Part shown: piece after piece, positions 24,785-36,918 of the stretch
How positions within the stretch are numbered: position 1 is the first letter of the stretch
Layout of the letters: the number at the start of each line of letters is the position of its first letter
DNA from: Eleginops maclovinus
Lineage: Eukaryota > Chordata > Actinopteri > Perciformes > Eleginopidae
DNA: 64,000 nt
Reading direction: 5' to 3'
NCBI RefSeq assembly: GCF_036324505.1
Contig: NC_086349.1
Coordinates: forward strand, 25,910,759-25,974,758
Notes under the pieces: generated by a model
Told to the model about the DNA's origin: nothing
Database searches by the model: none
The model's input: the letters and a program-made list of their open reading frames with translations, nothing else
Program-made: the position numbers and the translations under genes

Positions 24785-27700
24785 GTATCCTTAACACGAG
24801 AACTTCCCTTCCCATGTAATGTTCCAATAAATGCTAGGCAATCAATATTATAAAGGCATCTATATCTATATATTAGGATTTCTGTTATGTTAATGTAGTA
24901 CGAGTGTCTTTCCCCGGTTCAAAAGGCTGCATTACAGTCAATTTGAGTTCAATTTTTTCTTTTACTGTCTCCAATCCCTGAGCCTTATGTGGTTTAATTG
25001 AACATGTTTTGAGCTTTTCTTAACTTCCAAACGCCAGCTGTTGAACCATCCTCACCTCTCGGCTCACATTGACGAGACCGATGAAGACGCTCTCAGCTAC
25101 ATGACGGACCTCGAGGTAAGAAGTGTTGCTGTGCTTTTGCAAATGAGTCTGTTCCTTTACCTGCCTAGTGGTGACACTCAGACATTTCCTCTTGTGTTTT
25201 GTTCAGATCGAGTCCTTTAAGAATAACAAACTGGGCTACAGGATCCGTTTCCACTTCAGACGGAACCCGTACTTCCAGAACAACATCATCATGAAGGAGC
25301 TGCACCTCGGGATGGGAGGTAAAGACATGCATGAAGTCAAAGCATATAGAAGTTATCATGCATAATGAATGCATAGTGTTGCATCATGGCCCTGTAGAGG
25401 TCCTGTGTGCCGTGTCTTCATCCCTGCCTAAGATCTAACCGTCCTTTTAAAATTCTGGCTCTCCTTCTTTCCTGTGTGCGGATGTTTTAGGATCTCCGAT
25501 GTCCTTTTCCAACCCGATCCTGTGGCACCGCGGGCAGAACCTGACGGCCCACAGCGAGCCCAAGAAGTCGTCGCGCGGCGTCTACCAAACGTTCTTCAGC
25601 TGGTTCAGTGACCACACCACCCCCGGGTCGGACGACGTGGCACAGGTACGAACGACCGCTCCACCACACTGACACATCTCCAGTATTACAGCTCACAAAG
25701 CAAGGCATACACCCTAGAGGTTTGGACTGATACACACCAAGGGAAAAGAACCTTTGCATCTTCTAAAAGCCTTTTATGTTTTAGAATTCAATACTTCAGT
25801 GTACCAAAGCTTCAGTGTCAATGTTAGTGATTAAAACATTGAGTCACACGCTCCTCCAACAGTGCAACACACCATCAACTGTAGAGATCAGACACATTGT
25901 GCAAGAGAAGTGTTCAAGTGATGCAATAAATCAAGTAAAGGCAGGAATAAGTGAACCAATGCTTAAAAAGAGTAATCTGAGAATACGTGAACAGAAATTA
26001 AAATGAAATACTGCAGTGAAATCAAGTACTACTTATTTTAGGTGTTCTTTCTCAAATGTAAATACATTTCTGAAGACGTGTCTGATCTTAAAATGTAACC
26101 GTCCATTTCCACTGGGAGACTCATTTCAACTGGTGTGGATAAACAGGCCATCACAGAAAGTCTCTCCAAAGATAACATGACAGTCTGATGTATGATTTCC
26201 AAAATAAAACACCTTTGATATGTCAGATTTTAGCTATGGTCTCTCTGTTTTTAGATAAGAATAAATGAGATTTAGAAAAAAATCCAGAAATTTGAAAAAA
26301 AGTGATAATTTAGAAAAAAAATCTGAAGTTTGAAAATAAAATAAAAAAGACAGTTTTTGAAAATAAAAATCAGGAGTTCGATTTAAAAAGGCAGAATTTT
26401 TAGGAAAAGTGATGATTTTGAAGAAATAGTCGTACATTTGGAAAACATATCAGAAGTTTGAAAGAAAATCAAAAGGAGAAAAATGTGTGCCTTTAAAAAA
26501 AACCACATGAAGAAGGAGTTAGAATAATGAGAAAATATTTGGACATGTTTATGTCATAGTTTAGAAAAAAAGTCAGAAATTTGATTTTAAAAAAGCAATT
26601 CTTTTAGGAAAAGTGATCATTTTGAAAAAACAATTGGACATTTTTAAAAGTCGACTTTAGGAAAAATAGTCGTGAGGATAAATTTATGAAGACTTTCCAT
26701 TTCCCCTTGGAGGTGAAGTGTCTTGCTCAGGGACACAACGACCCGCTGCCTGCAGTGGTTTGAGGCTCAGTTTGAAGTTTAGTTGTTATTGTGATACTGT
26801 TTTAACATTTAGACAACCATTGATTGTGATGGGTATCTGCTTCAAGGGTTAACGTCTGAATTGTGTAACAATAGTAATTTCTCCGTTTTGTTTATTCAAC
26901 TTTCTTTGCAGTTTCATATTTAGGGGTATGCACACTGTGAGATCTTTGAGTGTAGCTGAGGCAGGACTGTGTTCGATGTATTTGAGCATTTATTAAATCC
27001 TAACCGACTGAAGTGACTCCTGTTCTTCTGTTCAGATCCTGAAGGACGACCTGTTCAGAGACCCTCTGAGATACTACCTCACACCACTGTGGGAACCCAG
27101 GGAGAACGGCAGGTGAGACGGAGACATTTTGGATATTTATACAATACTCTGGAGGGAACACAGGGATTTTAGCCTTTGCAGACCATTTACATGCACTGAA
27201 ACCTATAGAAACCCAAAACAAAAATTGACACTTGAGGCCATGTCTCCCTGACAAAAATAGTTAGTGGGTCTGAGTAAATAAAAAGTGTGTATTGAAGCCA
27301 CAGAAGTGTAATGTGTGTTCAGCGGACAAGCCCATTATTAAGCCGTGCGTTCCAGAAATATTCTCGGCCCCGGGGCCTTGAAATTATATAGTGCAGAGTT
27401 TAACAGTTTCCTGATTTGTTTCCCTCCTTCACTTCCTGCCCGGTTGAACCAGGTGGGATGCATACCGAGACAATAAGTGTGTGTTGTTAACACCAATGTG
27501 TGTGTGTGTTTTCGGCAGTGGTGGCAGCAGCGGGGGCCGAGCGGCTGATAACGGTAACGGAGATGACTGTGTGGTGATCTCCGACTCGGATGATGAGCCC
27601 GGGGAGGAAGCTGGGGAGGCAGAGCAAGGTCACAGGAAGGAGCAGGAAGAGGAAGATGAAGATGAGGAAGAAGAAGAGGAAGAGGAGGAAGGAGAGGAGG

Positions 27701-28779
27701 AGAGGGGGCGAAGTGGTGGTAAGTGCTAAAGTAACACTTAGAAATGTCAGCGTCCCCCTCAAACCAAAATGCAGATTTTCCCTGTTAAATGTTAAAGTGC
27801 TGCCAGAAAACAGTCTCTCTGTTAGTCAGAAAGGGTTTAATGAGTCCAGAGATATGGAGATGGGGTCAGATGTCTGGTCAGACGGCAGAGACAGCTTACG
27901 GAGAATAAATAGGGGATGGATGTCCGGTGGGTCTGCGGGGGACGAGTGGCAGGCAGCAGGCTGACACTGAGACTGAGATTTCTGATCCTTTCTTTCAGTC
28001 TCCTTTTTTCTGGAGAGGAAGTAAAGGAACCAGAACTCTGGATTTGGTCCAATATATGACTCAGCAGCTTTAAGACGTGAAGACACTATTATTTTCAGCT
28101 TCGCTCTGATGCAAGATTTACACCTAGTAGTGGGCGGGGCTTAATTTAGACAGGAAGTGACGTTAGCGCCTCATGCTATATTTCTCTAGAAAAACCTGGA
28201 CAGAATATCACATCCATACTGGGTTAGCATCACTCTCCCTGACTTGTATACCAGCTGTGGTATGAATGATGGTATTGGAGGCCGAACTGAATAAAAGCTG
28301 TCTCCTCCTCAGATGAGAGTCCAGAGGAAGGAGAGGAAACAGGAGAAATTGTGATTGACGGTAAGAAAACTCACCTGGTTTTCATTTCTTCTACTCGTCT
28401 ATCAAACTCCATTTCAGGATCTTTTTAAATGCTAAGCGTGTGAATACAGTATATGTTGATTACATTTAGTCTTTTAAATCTAAATCTGCAACATAAAACT
28501 GAGTATAACGTTTCAGAAAATAGAAATACTCAAGTACAATTATTTAAGGTTTTACTTACGTACAGCAATCGAGTAAAAGTATCTTACACAAAGGATGCTT
28601 TGTTTTTAGAGGCGCTGAGAGATTTTGCACATGAACATTGTAATTATTCCCGATTTACGGACAAATGAAAGCTCAAATAATGGCATTAAACTCCATTTCA
28701 GGATCTTTTTCAATCTTAACCGTCTGTTTCTCCTGCAGGCTCTGACGACAGCGAGCAGGAAGAGGATGAGGAGGCCTGA
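23837..28779 (+). CDS. tspyl2: TSPY-like 2, NAP/SET-domain protein, eight exons
   Basis: Joined exons 23837-24784, 25038-25115, 25207-25318, 25491-25645, 27036-27112, 27519-27718, 28313-28360 and 28739-28779 give 552 residues; all junctions are GT-AG and in phase. NAP/SET-family proteins bind histones; TSPYL2 is a nuclear chromatin and cell-cycle regulator. Visible: long Ser/Glu/Lys-rich disordered N-terminus with a basic RKR near 17-19; dimerisation helix about 258-300 (ALLAQVQMRLEALEKKNARL); RSSITKTIPGFWVTA; RIRFHFRRNPYFQNNII; FFSWFSDHTTPGSDDVAQIL; DPLRYYL, all hallmarks of the NAP fold; then an acidic Asp/Glu tail from about 470. Human TSPYL2 is the multi-exon member next to GPR173, while the other TSPYL genes are intronless, so both structure and neighbours point to tspyl2. 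SET itself is less likely because of the long N-terminus. Confidence 0.93.
25038..25115 (+). CDS. tspyl2: tspyl2 exon 2
   Basis: 26 codons, LLNHPHLSAHIDETDEDALS onward, matching the NHPQLS segment of the family. Acceptor ACGCCAG, donor GAGGTAAG, phase 0 at both ends. Confidence 0.93.
25207..25318 (+). CDS. tspyl2: tspyl2 exon 3
   Basis: Residues 343-379 plus one base. Encodes GYRIRFHFRRNPYFQNN, the NAP-domain beta region. Acceptor TTGTTCAG, donor GGAGGTAAAG. Confidence 0.94.
25491..25645 (+). CDS. tspyl2: tspyl2 exon 4
   Basis: Residues 380-431, including ILWHRGQNL and FFSWFSDHTTPGSDDVAQ. Acceptor GTTTTAG, donor CAGGTACG. Confidence 0.94.
25646..27035 (+). other. tspyl2 intron 4
   Basis: 1.4 kb. 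26270-26660 is A-rich with a degenerate tandem of AGAAAAAAATCAGAAGTTTG-like units of about 30 bases. Near 26715, GAAGTGTCTTGCTCAGGGAC resembles the GTGCCTTGCTCAAGGGCAC core of common fish SINEs. No coding sequence. Confidence 0.6.
27036..27112 (+). CDS. tspyl2: tspyl2 exon 5
   Basis: Encodes ILKDDLFRDPLRYYLTPLWE onward, the last block of the NAP fold. Acceptor CTGTTCAG, donor GGCAGGTGAGA, ends in phase 2. Confidence 0.93.
27151..27245 (+). mobile_element. Family M fragment
   Basis: Only the right end: GCCTTTGCAGACCATTTACA and TGCACTGAAACCTATAGAAA. Lies in tspyl2 intron 5. Confidence 0.75.
27519..27718 (+). CDS. tspyl2: tspyl2 exon 6 (acidic tail)
   Basis: Residues 457-523: Gly/Ser start, DDCVVISDSDDEPGEEAGE with a SUMO-interaction-like VVIS motif, then a nearly pure Glu run. 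Acceptor TTTTCGGCAG, donor GGTGGTAAGT. Confidence 0.88.
28313..28360 (+). CDS. tspyl2: tspyl2 exon 7
   Basis: 16 codons, DESPEEGEETGEIVID, continuing the acidic tail. Acceptor CTCCTCCTCAG, donor GACGGTAAGA, phase 1. Confidence 0.82.
28739..28779 (+). CDS. tspyl2: tspyl2 exon 8 (stop)
   Basis: Acceptor TTTCTCCTGCAG; encodes GSDDSEQEEDEEA then TGA. Confidence 0.8.
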
Positions 28780-29777
28780 AGAGGAAGAGCAACAGGAAGT
28801 CACTGACGACGAAGAGAACCAGAGCAAAGTCGTTTTTATGCACAGAATATCTGTTTTCTGTTGTTTTTATACCTAAAAGTACATTTAAAATCAGGGTTAA
28901 CTGTAATAATGAAGCCACGGCAGCATGGTGTCCCCTCTGTTTTATACACTCGGTACTGTGTAGTGTTTCTTTTCTTGGTTTCTAATCTTCTATTTAAAGA
29001 GGAACATCGTGCAGCAGCCTGCAGGACACATCCGGATTAACGGCATTACAATTTGTGAGTAATAATGCAAAAAAAAAAACCCACACCCCTTCAGTGGCAT
29101 TATTCACAGTCCTTTTTAAGAAGCTAAATTGATAATGAGATGCACTGAACCAAAATGAGCTCTCAGGGATCACGGTGGTAGATTTATTGAACTTAACACA
29201 CACGTACACTCCGGTTTCTGTTGGCTGTGTGTAGGAAAAGTGTGTAAGCTACTGTAGTTTTAATAGGAACACGTTTTGTTTTAATTCCTGTGTTTTTCCC
29301 TCTCCATCATTTCCTTCATGTTTTAAAATCTTGCGTAGTTTCGTGGATTTGTTTCCCTTTTTAGAACTTCCTATAACAGCTAAGATAAGTTTCCATGTGT
29401 TTTAAGGATTTTTGTGTTACTTTCTTTAAAAGCGTTGGTATTTATTACATTGTTTTTCTACATTACGACATGCATGTGAGGCGTCACGACGACATGACCC
29501 TCTTTCTCTCCGTGCACGGCCTCGGTTAACATCCACAGCAGCGTTAATCGAACTAGTATTTGTATTTGCTTACTTTTTCCTAGCAATGACCTGTAAATAA
29601 TATCTCAGCACTGGTGTTTAAAATTCAAATCTGGAGGTTTTTTCATGAACACGATCAGAAAGTTATATTTTGTGTGCTGTGTTTTATAGACACTGTAGTT
29701 TGAAGATACCTGTTTGTTGCTTTGGTTCATTTTTGCTTTGAAGATAAATGTCCACCTTTTGACTCAGACCTAATAAA
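28780..29777 (+). terminator. tspyl2: tspyl2 3' UTR with poly(A) signal at 29772-29777
   Basis: One kilobase after the stop with no coding signal. CCTAATAAATAGG at 29770-29782 is followed by a GT/T-rich stretch (GGAGTTTGTTTCACTCGGCT), a good poly(A) site. Earlier ends are possible. Confidence 0.55.
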
Positions 29778-29799
29778 TAGGAGTTTGTTTCACTCGGCT

Positions 29800-30407
29800 G
29801 TCTGCGTATTTACTGCAGGGTTTATCCTCCAGAGGGCGGTGTAGTTCAGATTATACTCCTATCACGTCCTCCTGAAGGTCTGAGCTATGAGTGGAAACAG
29901 TACATCATAAAACACTTTGATGCTTTGAGCTTTAATTTGTCCATAAATCAGGAATAAGTGCAATGTTCCTGTGCAAGACTGTCTGAATTTCTCAGAACTA
30001 AGCATCATTTGTGGGAAATACATTTACTTAAGAGCTGTATTTAAGTAAAGCCTTATAGTAATTGTACTTTGAGTATTTTGCCACTTTATACCTTTCTAAT
30101 CTGCTATAATTCAGAGGGAAATGTGTAGGTTTCACTGCACTAAATGTATCTGACAGCGTTATGTTGCATACTGAGATTTAAAAGACAAATTGTAATCAAC
30201 ACATACATTTGTTATTATTATAAGATAAGGGAGTAACTCAGTAGTGACCAGTGAAGGAAATAATTCAGATATTTTTCCCAAGTGTGAAAAAAACCAATGC
30301 ATTCATAACTTTATTTAAGTCCTGTAATATCTTATTCTGTATACGGTCTAAAGTAACGAAGTGTACTTACTCAAGAACTGTGCTTCAGTAGAACTTTGAG
30401 GAACTCC
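29800..30407. other. spacer between tspyl2 and the inverted minisatellite
   Basis: No gene. The right half becomes rich in AAGTA/TACTT motifs, grading into the repeat element that follows. Confidence 0.5.
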
Positions 30408-30870
30408 TACTTTACTCAAATACAGGATCTGAGTACTTCTACTTTACTCAAGTACAAGACCTGAGTACTTCTACTTTACTCAAGTACAAGACCTGAGTAC
30501 TTCTACTTTACTCAAGTACAAGACCTGAGTACTTCTACTTTACTCAAATACAGGATCTGAGTACTTCTACTTTTACTCAAGTACAAGATCTGAGTACTTC
30601 TACTTTACTCGAGTACAAGACCTGAGTACTTCTACTTTTACTCGAGTACAAGACCTGAGTACTTCTACTTTTACTCAAATACAAGACCTGAGTACTTCTA
30701 CTTTACTCAAATACAAGATCTGAGTACTTCTACTTTTACTCAAGAACAAGATCTGAGTACTTCTACTTTTACTCAAGTACAAGACCTGAGTACTTCTACT
30801 TTAACTCAAGTACAAGATCTGAGTACTTCTACTTTAACTCAAGTACAAGATCTGAGTACTTCTGCTTCTA
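30408..30870 (-). repeat. 32/33-bp minisatellite, array B (inverted, about 14 units)
   Basis: The unit of arrays A and C appears as its reverse complement (GAGTACTTCTACTTTACTCA followed by AGTACAAGACCT). The flanks hold degenerate TACTT-rich sequence to about 31110. Confidence 0.95.
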
Positions 30871-31109
30871 CTTAAGTTAAACATCAGAATACTACTGGAA
30901 AGTACATGAACTCAAGTACTAGTACTCTAGTGCAAGTTTGAAGTACTTTAAATTGAAAATGTTGACGATTAAATACTCGACACCTTTACTTGGTTAAACA
31001 CTTCAAGTACTTCCCCTTCACAGTTGTGTAAATGTGTGCACTAGAGTACTTTGAATGCACGACTTGTACTTGTAACAGAGTATTTGTAGTACATCCACTT
31101 TGATCGCAG

Positions 31110-32056
31110 TACTTGTTGCAGCACTACAAAGACTCTCCACATGTGACACCCGTCTAAATGAACGCCAGCTCTTTGATGCAGAGCAGAATCAAACAGCTGT
31201 TCTTTAATGTATTCCAGCTTTGATATGACAGCAGTGTGATATCTGACATTTCGCACTGCATATAGCCCGGAGCGGGACATTTTTGGACAGGCCCAGACAA
31301 AGGGGAACAGCAGCCGCGTTGCAACGGTACACTTAAACCCCTTGATTCCACTTTTAATGCACAGCTATAAATATTCCACGAGCGAAAACCTGTCCCGCTG
31401 CAGGCCCAGCAGCAGTGACGTCTCTGGAGCCGCGTGCACTATTAATACTGACGATGGAAACACGTTATCTATGCGTAATGATCCCATGTGAAACAGCGTG
31501 TTTGTCTCCTCTTTGAAGCGGCGCTGGGCTGTTTTTATGAGCATGAATTAATAATGGGGTTGGTTCCTACAATATTGATCGTGACAAACTAAGTACAGAT
31601 TGCCGAGACAACAGAGCCTCCGCGCGGTGTGTGTGAAGCTTTGTTATGTGCGGCCTAAATGGATTCCCCCGTGTAAACTACACTCCCCTGGGCTGAGCTG
31701 CTGTTGCTACTGTACACAAATCATCTTGTCATGCCGCTTCATGGTCTCATGTTTCACAGGGGAGAATCGGCCGCTCAGACAGACTGAGGAATGAAAAGAT
31801 AATAGGGCAGCTTATTTTTCACCTGTGTGATTGATGTAAGGCAGGAAGGAAGGGGTATGTTCTCCTGTAGCAGGTACAGTGCTGCCCTCTGAAGCGCGTC
31901 TAGAGGGGGTGATGTGAGAGGTGGAGGAAGAGGCCCTGAATACTAACTACCTGTGCAGACGAGGGGGAAAATCTCCCCCAAAAAAAGGGTGAAAGGGAGG
32001 GAAAATATATGAATTCTCCGGTAGAGAAACTGAGAAGGACTAAAACTTTGTACATG
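31110..32056. other. gene-free spacer before the Gypsy element
   Basis: Unique-looking sequence with no supported ORF or RNA gene. The base pair just before the retrotransposon end is in TTTGTACATG. Confidence 0.5.
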
Positions 32057-32110
32057 TGTTACAAGTCCCAAGTGAAGGGACCAGCGGGCAGATTGCTGTT
32101 ATAACAGAAA
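32057..32110 (-). repeat. Gypsy 3' LTR remnant (54 bp)
   Basis: Matches 37168-37221 at 53 of 54 bases (A versus G at the eighth base), then diverges. Only the outer end of the LTR is kept. Confidence 0.85.
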
Positions 32111-32198
32111 CGTGCATAATAAGGTGTGTAATGTGCCATGGGGACTGTGGGCATCCCCCATGGTGGCAGTGTTTGTGCCCCACAAATTCCAACAGTGT

Positions 32199-33374
32199 TC
32201 ACAGACCCCTGAGACTGGTAGATGGCTGACCCAGGGATTCATATGTCAATGTCTTTGGAGGTCTCCTGTCCCGTACTGGTCGCCTGGCTGGTTCACACAG
32301 AGGGGTGGTAGATCTATCATTGTCAATGTCACATCTGGCTGGACCATTCTGATGTTGATTCTCAGTGTCCTGTGTATGGTCACTTCCTGCTGTTTGTTCA
32401 TACTCATTGTCATTTATCTGTTCAAATTCCTGTTCACTGGATTGGTCCTGCTCCATCAGTACATGTTCCTCTGGTGTGATCCTCAGCTGTCGTATTGCTT
32501 CTCCTGTCGGTGTGATCAACCGTGCTTGTTCATGTGAGGGTGGAGAAGTCACACTGTGTCTCTGGGGCACATAGGAGAGCGTGGTATGTGGACTTTGTGA
32601 CTTAGCTGGCCTGGACACTCTTAACCAGTATTGTGCTCGGGAAACATCATCATCAGACGAATCACTGCTTTGAAATGGTTCTCTCTGTCCATGCTTTTCT
32701 GTTTGACTCCCATTCTTCTGTCTTTCTTTGGTTGCTGTTTTGTTCTTGAACTGTTCAGGCATACTCACAGGTAAGTCATTTACCATGTGGAGAAGATTTC
32801 TGTGAAGAGTACGTATTTTATTGCCACCTGTCTCGGGACACACTTTGTAAATGGGGCTCTCATTTATCTGTTCTTTAACCACATACACTGTTTGTTCCCA
32901 ATAGGACCTCAGCTTTCCCGGCCCTCCTCTCTCACTCAGATTACGAACCAGGACTCTGTCACCGGGCTGCAGGACCACTCCCCTCACATGACGGTCATAT
33001 TGTCTCTTCCGTCGTGCGCTGGACTGCTGGCTGTTCTGAGCTGCTATTCGGTAAGCCTCTTTCATCCTCACAGCCCATTTGTCTGCATACCCCTGTGCTG
33101 TTTCCGACTCTTCTTCACTGGATAGGCCAAAGAGCAGATCTACTGGGAGGCAAGGATGGCGCCCAAACATGAGGTAGTGGGGTGAGAAACCTGTGGCCTC
33201 ATGTCTGGTGCAATTGTATGCATGCACAACCTGTGGTAAGTGTTCCTTCCAGTTACTCTTTTCCTTCTCTTGCAGTGTTCTCAACATCTGGAGTAAAGTT
33301 CTATTAAATCTCTCTGCAGGGTTTTGAGGGCAACTGTGCTCCTTTACTCTTTTGTCCCTTCCTCTGTGCCCCAT
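32199..33374 (-). pseudogene. Gypsy integrase C-terminal part (broken)
   Basis: About 390 codons. Starts just after the deletion junction with [10 protein letters not shown], which carries the last Glu of the integrase D,D,E triad; the two upstream Asp and the zinc-binding N-terminus are missing. [20 protein letters not shown] is a typical Gypsy integrase segment. The rest is a Ser/Gln-rich, low-similarity tail. In the intact family this would insert cDNA; here it cannot. Confidence 0.85.
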
Positions 33375-33855
33375 CTGGGTGTCCTTTCACCTGCAGCAAC
33401 TCATACAATGGCTTAGCAATACGAGAGAGGTCCTGAATATACATTCTATAGTAACTCAGGAACCCAAGTAACTGGCGCACTTCCCCCACTGTAGTAGGTC
33501 TTTTCTCCCTCAGTGACATCACAGCCTGTATGTCTTTTGGGTCCACTCTCACACCATCAGCTGAGACTAACCTCCCCACATACCTGACCTCTGACTTAAA
33601 CAGCTCGCATTTTGTGGGTCGCAGTTTGACACCATGGCGTTGCAGGGCTCTCAGTACTCGACGTACTGCACCAACATGATCACTGAAGGACTTGGAATAA
33701 CAGAGGATGTCGTCAAGGTAAGGAATACAACATTCATCACGCAAAGTGGCAAGCATCTCCTCCATGCTGCGCTGAAATGCAGCAGGAGCATTGCAGAGAC
33801 CAAATGGTATTCTTACCCACTCATGTAGACCCCATGGAGATATAAAAGCTGTCAT
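33304..33855 (-). pseudogene. Gypsy reverse transcriptase, palm/thumb part
   Basis: Contains [11 protein letters not shown] and the catalytic YLDDILCYS, then [10 protein letters not shown] of the connection region. It runs into the deletion junction at about 33330, where RNase H should begin. The frame differs from the upstream RT piece because of a small indel near 33880. Confidence 0.9.
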
Positions 33856-33868
33856 GTGGCGGGATCCC

Positions 33869-34243
33869 TCAGCAATGTATGCCTTGGTGGTAGGCTTTGC
33901 CCTGGTCGAGAATGCTGAACCAACTGTGGCCTCCTAGAGTGTCTAAGAGGTCCTGGATGCGAGGCAGTGGGTGGCGGTCTGGTACTGTTTTCTGGTTCAA
34001 CAGTCTGTAATCAATGCATAATCTGAGACCACAACCATCTCGCTTCCTGACACAGACTACTGGTGCTGCAAAAGGTGACTTTGATTTAACGACCCAGCCT
34101 TTGACAAGCAGGTCTTGGATGTACTGTTTGACCTCTTGGTAGAGTGGTTTGGGAATGGAGGCATAGGATTTTTGGACTGGAATGTCATCTTTGAGATTGA
34201 TGGTCATTTGGAGGCTGGGGACGTCCCCAATATCACCGAGCAA
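33869..34243 (-). pseudogene. Gypsy reverse transcriptase, fingers part
   Basis: Holds SPFAAPVVCVRKRDGCGLRL, CIDYRLLNQKTVPDRHPLPR and [12 protein letters not shown], the first RT motifs including one catalytic Asp in the LDQGKAY block. Ends at a frameshift. Confidence 0.9.
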
Positions 34244-34793
34244 AAGCCCCTGATTCCTCCAACAACATTTGATTTACCTCTTCCTGTTGTTCATTTGTAA
34301 GATGGCCGACGTCCACAGGTGGGTGCCACAGTGATGCAGTGGGTGATGTCTGGTCAGGGCTGGATACTGGTGAAGAGTTAACAGTATTTACCTGGGTGAG
34401 TTTTTCATAATTTCTGGGACAGTCTGTCTCTATGACCTTGACAATGAGTTCAATGCTGCCTAGAATAGTTCGGCCTGGCAAGGTCACATCATGGTTGGAG
34501 TGATTTGACACTGGCACTTTAATGAAAGGTCTGTCTGTTTTGTGAATTTCCAATAATGCCGCCCCTATACTCAGCCTCTCCAACTATGCACTATCAGGTG
34601 TGGGCTCAAACAGCACAAGTGGCTCTGGGGGGTTAATGTTTGCTGGGACCCGGCACTTAATGTAAGCTACATGACCTGCTGAAATGGTGACTTCTTTAAA
34701 GCCCACTTTCACTGCAGCATGTTCTTCTTTTGGAACTCTCTGAGTCTGTATGAAATTGACTATGGTCTTTACACTGGCATCTTCAATCCCCAT
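34233..34793 (-). pseudogene. Gypsy pol linker between protease and RT
   Basis: Two open pieces in one frame, split by a single TAG at 34584-34586. No catalytic motif; the position is that of the protease-RT linker. The frame shifts at both ends (about 34790 and 34240). Confidence 0.75.
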
Positions 34794-35480
34794 TGCACCA
34801 TGGACATAAGCTTAGGTCGGCTCTCATTGTTCTTAATGAGTACTTGGATTACATTAAAACCAATTAATGGTCTATCTAATTCCAGGCGACTCACCAAAAA
34901 GGGTACACGGATGGATAAGTCTGGGTCATCATTGCCTTGAAGGTTTACCACTACCTCCACCCATCCATCATATGGGACGTCATCTCCCGTGACGGCAGAC
35001 ACACTCAGAGGATCATCCAACAGTTCACTGAGGGGTCGAACATCTTGGTCAGGTAAGTACTTGTTCTTCCAGGCAGGGTCGAGTAGGCTTACATTGGCTC
35101 CTGTGTCCAGTAGGACAGTGACAGCGTAGCCAGCCATACTGTATTTCAATAGGGATTTGCGGCCAATGAGTGGAGCTATTAACTTACATGGCTGGGTTGT
35201 GTTGTCAATCTTAGCTATGTAGGCTTCACTAGGTTTATCTGGTTTTGCTATTGAGTCTTTGTGGGGTCGGGACATGTGCTCAAGACCGGTCAGGGGTTGT
35301 CCCTCTGCCTTGACCGCATCCCGTTTCCCCGACTGCTTTGCTCTCTTCAAGCAGCCAACAGCGCGATGGCCTTCTTCTCCACAGAAAAAGCAGTGACTGC
35401 AATTTGGATTGGCCTGTGCGATACAGTTTGGACAGCCATAAGGTTTTTGTGCCTTGTTGATGGTCTGGATTGGTCTGGGT
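34769..35480 (-). pseudogene. Gypsy zinc knuckle and aspartic protease
   Basis: In the frame of 34769-35350, extended upstream, a CFFCGEEGHRAVGC motif (CX2CX4HX4C zinc knuckle, about 35345-35395) precedes the protease active site VLLDTGANVSLLD (about 35070-35110). The knuckle is in a different frame from gag, so either a frameshift mutation or programmed frameshifting separates them. Confidence 0.82.
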
Positions 35481-36918
35481 TACAGTAATGAGTGGGGGAG
35501 TAGCGTTGTTCTGGTGTTTGAACTTGTGTCACCATCTGTTTCAAGGCCTCCATTGCCTGTGTCAGTGCCTCAACCTGTGCACTTAGTCTCTGTATTGTGT
35601 CGTCTCTACTACTCACGGTTGTGCTAACTCGGGCTTCAACCTGTAGTCTCTGGTCAGGATCAGCATGGGCGCTGTGGGCTTGAGTTGCTTTGCGAGTAGA
35701 GCTGCGGCCCAACCTGCGCTTTCTTTCACTTTCTTCTGTGGTAGTCTTGATCACTTGTCGTAGTAGAGCCTCATCAGACACCGCAGGGTCAGCAAGAAGT
35801 GGTTTGAGCTCTCGTCTGACACCCTCATATTTCTCCCCAATTCCCTGACATATTGTGTTCAGGAAAATGTACTGTATTGTGGATGCATCATATTTGACAG
35901 CAGAGGCTGTGTGCTTGGTTGTGAACATTATTCTTTGCTTGAGTCCAATCATTCTATATAAGAGTTGCTGTGGTGTCTCATTTTCATGTTGTTTGGCACA
36001 CATGAGGTCTTGGAAGAGTTCTGTGCTACTCTTTTCACCGAGGTGTGACTGGAGGAAGCTTTTGAGTTCTGAGACAGTGAGGTCATCTTTATTTGTCAAC
36101 ATATCTCTAAAGTTGCCAGGTTTGATTGCACGGAGCACCCCTCTAATGATCTCACCCTCAGTGTGTTTCTCTTGGAGTCCTTCATCAATTTGTTTGCATA
36201 TGCTGTTGTATGTCATGTCAGGGGTAGTGTCACTTATTTGGCCCCCATGTAGCCTGAACTCTTTCCGCTGGAGATAGGCGAGATCTTTCAGGGAGACCAA
36301 TCTCTCTGCAGTATGGTTTGGTATGAGGTTAACATGACTGTGGTGATGTGGCAGGCTGCCACCCTGTGCTGTATTAACAGTCATTGAAGGGTCATCTGTC
36401 GTGTGGCTGTTCAATGGGCCAGCTCCCACAGGTGTGGCTGCCAAGCTTGACGACGTGGTGGCACTGACCGTGCATTCATGTAATTTCCTGCCCAGTTCCT
36501 CATACATCTGTTGTAGCTGTTCTACCTTTGGCATGGTTGTGTGGGTGTATGGGCTAGGGTGTTGTGGTTGTGTAGTGACATGTGGTGGTGTGGTTTGTGC
36601 AATTGAGATAGATGTCTGTGCAACCTCATCTAAAACAACAGGCATTTCAACCAAATGACATTGATGTATCACCTTCAAAACAACATCATTCAATGACAGC
36701 AAATGACCTATACCCTCGTCCTCAGACTCAGCTAAGTCTTCAGATTGCATATATGTAAGGATATGGTCTATGCAGTCTTCTTCATCAGTCGGGCTCAACT
36801 TGTCTGCTCCCGGCTGGTCTGTTCCTAGTGCCATCGCTACCTCGTAAGCTCCAGGACCAGAAAGTTTGTATAGCTTCTTTTTGATGCTCCAGATCAGCTC
36901 CTTGCGTGCTGCAGACAT
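35347..36918 (-). pseudogene. Gypsy gag (capsid) ORF
   Basis: An open frame of 523 codons from an ATG 250 bases inside the primer site. The middle holds a retrotransposon-gag-like helical region (LKSFLQSHLGEKSSTELFQD, PQQLLYRMIGLKQRI) and a late coiled coil (QVEALTQAMEALKQMVTQV). The last 35 codons lie in the wrong frame relative to the zinc knuckle. Confidence 0.85.

Noticed and set aside
35855..36658. Plus-strand ORFs with Cys-rich products
   Set aside because: Antisense shadows of the retrotransposon gag.
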